A stretch of DNA of 22,074 nt. Origin: Xanthoparmelia taractica (taxonomy: Eukaryota > Ascomycota > Lecanoromycetes > Lecanorales > Parmeliaceae). The DNA lies in assembly GCA_033085395.1 (NCBI GenBank), contig JANQBS010000452.1, positions 1-22,074 of the forward strand, written 5' to 3'. This document shows positions 19,134-22,074 of this stretch, piece after piece (within the stretch, counting starts at the first letter, position 1; every line of letters starts with the position of its first letter). Made by a program: the position numbers and the translations under genes. The notes below the pieces were generated by a model that was not told where the DNA came from, ran no database searches, and was given only the letters and a program-made list of their open reading frames with translations.

Positions 19134-20284
19134 CTAAACCCTACCGCGTCCATGTCGACCTCGACTCCTGCTATAGCTCCGATCGCTATAGCTGGAAAAG
19201 CTGGAGTAGCTAGGACTCCTTCTTCTCCTGCCTCCTCTCGGTGGCGGCGGGCTGTCTCGACGTCCATAGGTCCGGCTTCTACGCGGCGGAGACCGAGTCC
19301 TCGATCTGGAAGAATAAGACCGTGAGGGTGTTCTCCGTGATCTTGAACGGGAGAATGAGCGCGGCCGGTAAGTGTCTAGATCACGGTCTCTCGGGGCTGG
19401 ACGACCTCCATACCTCTTTGGCGGTGAGACTCTTCTAGGAAGTGGTGGAGAGCGATATCTGCCACCACCAGAGGGTCCATAATGAGGTTGGGGCGGTCCT
19501 CCTCGGTAGCCCCCAGGTGGCGGTTGGCGTGCTTCGAAGTGATCATAAGCAGGAGCCCCTCTACGAGGTGGAGGCGGCGACCGTGAAAATTTACGGCGAG
19601 GAAGGACGATCGAGACGCTTATGATCGCGCCATCTAGCTGTGCTTCATGCATGTGAGCAATTGCAGCTTCAGCATGCGGAGTGTCAGCATAAACAATGTA
19701 AGCGGTACCACGGTTGGTCATAACTAAGACTTTCAGCTTCAGAATTCCCTCCTACAACAGCAGGGCACAGAGCACGAGCTACTAACACTGCCTGTTCATT
19801 GGTAGACCAAGCTCCCGAATGGCACCATATGCACCAAATATTTCTCGTAGATGGCCTTCATTGACGTTTTTCGTAAGCTTCTCCACCACAATCTACATAT
19901 ATTCAGCATCGGGTGTTTCTCATGACCGAGGTGGCGATCGGCTACCTTTGAGCTTTTGGGTAGTGGCGAGCCACGGCTTGGAGACCGCGTGTAACTGCGT
20001 TCTCTAAATCGTCGTCCAGCTCGGCCTCCGCTCCTAGTTCTCGTCGCGCTCCTTGATGGGCTTCTGCTGCGTTCCCTCCCATATCCGACTCCATTCCGCC
20101 TATCGCCACGGGCTGATGGTGTTCGACTTGGCGTTCTTGACCTTGACCTCGACCTCGACCTAGAGCGAGGCGAGATGGTACGGCGAGGTGCAGACCTCAC
20201 TCTGGAAGGGGTTTGAGATTTGGCGAACGCAGAATTCTGCTGACGTGACCGCGTTCTGCCTCTTTCAGGAGACCTGGAAGGCAT
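19134..20284 (-). CDS. RNPS1-like RNA-binding protein with RS domains and one RRM
   Basis: Reading the minus strand, three exons (20284-19946, 19892-19787, 19723-19134) give 344 residues. The introns are 19893-19945 and 19724-19786. Residues 1-113 form an arginine/serine-rich region with RSRSRSRSR runs. One RRM follows (about 114-190), with RNP2 as IVVEKL and RNP1 as RGTAYIVY; splicing restores PMNRQFMTNRGTAY across the last junction. The C-terminal third is rich in proline, glycine, tyrosine and RS dipeptides. This order (RS, RRM, RS/P) is that of RNPS1, a splicing activator and peripheral exon-junction-complex (ASAP/PSAP) component in metazoans and plants; the fungal role is less well known and probably concerns nuclear mRNA processing or export. 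The start at MPSRSPERG is preferred; an in-frame ATG at 20344 would add 20 residues. Other single-RRM SR proteins are the main alternative. Confidence 0.87.
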
Positions 20285-20366
20285 AATGGGCAGAGCTATT
20301 GTAGATTTAGAATCACGATCAAATCGTATGCAAGAAATCTTCAAGTATTTAATTTTCCTTAGCTGT
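20285..20366. promoter_or_regulatory. Short upstream region of the RNPS1-like gene
   Basis: Only about 80 nt separate the RNPS1-like ATG from a transposon-end-like sequence at 20367. The gene's promoter must therefore be compact or extend into the transposon remnant. No specific motif is recognised. Confidence 0.35.
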
Positions 20367-20614
20367 TACGGAGGTCCGCACCAAAAGTCCTGAAATGCCA
20401 AGCCCTTGGTATTCTTGATAGGGCTGACTCCGAATTTCTTAAAAATCTATCAATGCTGTGTATAAGGTATCTGTGCTTTATATATAAATTTCTATATAAG
20501 CGATATCCTTCCTATATATTTCGGCGATTATATTTCGAGATTCTTAAAAATTCAATTTTTTTTATTAATACTAAATATACTTGCGATGAAAAAAAGAGAA
20601 AGAATATAGTACAA

Positions 20615-20664
20615 ATAACGTAATTGATGAGTTATCGAGAATTATTTATAAGCGAGAATCTTAG
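20615..20664 (+). repeat. Left arm of a 50-bp inverted repeat
   Basis: This 50-nt segment matches the reverse complement of 21421-21470 at 45 of 50 positions without gaps. Three of the five differences are transitions. The two arms enclose the MITE at 20936-21212. Confidence 0.75.
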
Positions 20665-20927
20665 TAATTAGATCAAGCGGCACACTTTATTGAATAAATT
20701 TTTTAGTCTAATCACATTTGAATACTAGCGCTATTCTACGAAGTAATTGTTAATTTTACTTCTTCGTTATAATATTAATATCTATTTATTATTCATAATT
20801 AATTAATTAATAACGCCTATAAAGTACTTAAACTATCTCTTTAGAATAACTCATAAGAAGCGTTTAAAGATATCTACGATCGAGATAGATAACTCTAACC
20901 GAGAAGAAATTAGCGACGATGAGGTTA

Positions 20928-21220
20928 ATATAAGTTACGGGTCGGAAAGGTGTGATATCTGTTGAACATAGTCGTTTTTAACTTTTTTTCAACTTTTTTT
21001 AAAAAATTATATCTTTTTAATCTATTTATAGAATTTTATAATTATATAAGCGTTCGCTTAAGATTTTTACGTATTTTTAGAATATAAAAAAAATATCATG
21101 TAATATATTTATTAAAAACCCAATGGGAGTATGGGATATTCTATATCTTTCGATATAATATTCGAAAAACTAATCCCATACTATTAAATATACCACACCT
21201 TTCCGACTCGTAATATAAGT
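20928..21220. mobile_element. hAT-like MITE with an 8-bp target duplication
   Basis: The element spans 20936-21212 (277 bp). Its left end reads TACGGGTCGGAAAGGTGTG. The reverse complement of its right end reads the same except for one G-to-A change. The 8 bp immediately outside each end are identical, ATATAAGT (20928-20935 and 21213-21220), which is a target-site duplication. An 8-bp duplication with TIRs of about 20 bp fits a hAT-type non-autonomous element (inference). The inside is AT-rich with no coding capacity. The element is inserted in already AT-rich repeat DNA. Confidence 0.82.
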
Positions 21221-21420
21221 GATGAATAGGCTAAAGTCTCTATATAATTGCGATGTGTTCTCTAGAGCTATATAGACGTCTAATTAAGTTATAATTAAAT
21301 TATATTTTAACTTCTATTTAAATTGTTAATTATAAATTTAAATAATTATATCGTAGTAGAAGAGAAAACTTTATATTAAAGACGCGCTATTAAATTTAGT
21401 CTAGCTCTTCGCTAAAGAGT

Positions 21421-21470
21421 CTAATTTTCTCGCTTATAGATAATTCTCGATAACTCGTTAATTACGTTAT
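21421..21470 (-). repeat. Right arm of a 50-bp inverted repeat
   Basis: This is the reverse-complement partner of 20615-20664, with 45 of 50 positions matching. The sequence between here and the edge is AT-rich with no recognisable coding. Confidence 0.75.
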
Positions 21471-22003
21471 AACTTTCTTAAGATTAATTTTCTTCGTTTT
21501 TTCTATCTTCTTTATATTTCAAGATATTTAATACTTGAAATATTAATTATAATAACGATATACGTCTATAAGTACTAATTTTAATCGAGACTAAAATAGC
21601 TTATAAAATTATTACTACAATTATTAAAATTAGATTATTAATTACTACTCGATTAATTAAATAAGTACGAGATTAAGATTACGATATAGCTAAGTCTAAG
21701 AAGCTTCTATTAGAATACGTTATAGATATATCTAGATCTAGACGATTATCTATTATTACACTCGAGCTTAAGAATATTATTATTATAGCTATTTGAAAGA
21801 ATCGTTAGAATCGTAAAAAGATCTCGTTTATACTTGCTACTAAGTAGAGAATCTTATTATCGATTATTTTTCGAGTTCTTAAGCGTAATAACTTCTAATT
21901 CTATAAGATAACGAAGAAGTCGTCTCTTACGAAAGTTATAATAAAAGCTCGCTATTAATTTATACTTCGATATAAGAACTAAACTATCGAATAATAGAAG
22001 AAC

Positions 22004-22074
22004 TACGGGTCGGAAAGGTGTGGTATATTTGATGGTATGGGACTAGTTTTTCGAATACCATATCGAAAGGTATA
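22004..22074 (-). mobile_element. Truncated second copy of the hAT-like MITE (window edge)
   Basis: This 71-nt segment begins TACGGGTCGGAAAGGTGTG and runs off the window. It aligns without gaps to the reverse complement of 21142-21212, the right end of the first MITE, at 64 of 71 positions. It is therefore a second copy in inverted orientation. It keeps G or C at all seven differing sites, so it is the less mutated copy. Confidence 0.85.

Larger units (their letters stand above)
20367..22074. mobile_element. AT-rich, RIP-degraded transposon remnant running off the window
   Basis: From about 20420 the sequence is strongly AT-rich and full of stops in all frames, continuing to the right edge. 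The left boundary at 20367 begins TACGGAGG and then resembles the inverted repeat of the MITE at 13996 (20 of 26 positions over 20367-20392). I infer the terminus of a degraded DNA transposon. No transposase motif could be read, and a matching right terminus is not in the window. It contains a nested MITE and an inverted repeat, described separately. Confidence 0.55.

Noticed and set aside
19084..19140. Possible tRNA T-arm on the minus strand (GGTTTGAGTCCC)
   Set aside because: No matching stem, anticodon arm or acceptor stem could be paired around it.
20285..20344. N-terminal extension of the RNPS1-like protein from the ATG at 20344
   Set aside because: The 20 added residues have no family resemblance, and the MPSRSPERG start has the RS composition expected; it is kept only as an alternative.
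21221..22003. Degraded transposase coding sequence
   Set aside because: The region is AT-rich and full of stops in every frame; no DDE or DNA-binding motif could be read with any confidence.

Overview
The window looks like part of a filamentous ascomycete chromosome, most likely a Dothideomycete of the Pleosporales type (inference). It has many short spliceosomal introns, mostly 45-70 nt, with GTANGN donors and CTAAY/CTGAC-like branch sites. Its proteins are typically fungal: a Mec1/UvsB kinase, Erg25, Nca2, a Sec4/SrgA Rab and a Csm3/Swi3 protein. Both edges are very AT-rich, stop-ridden and repeat-bearing, as expected of DNA mutated by repeat-induced point mutation (RIP). The middle is an island of single-copy housekeeping genes. 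All exon structures were worked out by hand from splice signals, reading frame and family resemblance; every multi-exon CDS given here has a length divisible by three.

Layout, left to right. 1-~136 is an AT-rich edge. 453-1353 (-) is csm3, the fork-protection subunit. It shares a 235-nt divergent promoter with a 21-kDa complex I subunit gene (1589-2350, +). Next is tad2, the tRNA adenosine deaminase (2662-3425, -), divergent from the very large mec1/ATR checkpoint kinase gene (3661-11679, +; 11 exons, 2505 aa). A gap of about 0.9 kb follows with no firm gene. Then come erg25 (12568-13711, -) and nca2 (14581-17037, +), divergent from each other and separated by 0.87 kb that holds a 36-bp-TIR MITE. 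After that are sec4 (17528-18264, +), a convergent 0.87-kb gap, and an RNPS1-like SR/RRM gene (19134-20284, -). From about 20367 to the end the DNA is AT-rich transposon remnant. It contains a hAT-like MITE with an 8-bp target duplication, the end of a second copy in inverted orientation, and a 50-bp inverted repeat.

Most genes are unrelated housekeeping functions: respiration, tRNA editing, sterol synthesis, mitochondrial ATPase expression, exocytosis and mRNA processing. The one functional pairing is csm3 with mec1, two partners of the S-phase checkpoint lying within about 2.3 kb. ACGCG-type (MCB-like) sequences sit upstream of both. I found no rRNA, tRNA, CRISPR array or secondary-metabolite cluster, and nothing that I would call a new biological system. 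The points most worth a second look are the mobile-element structures, the RIP signature, and a few start-codon and intron ambiguities.
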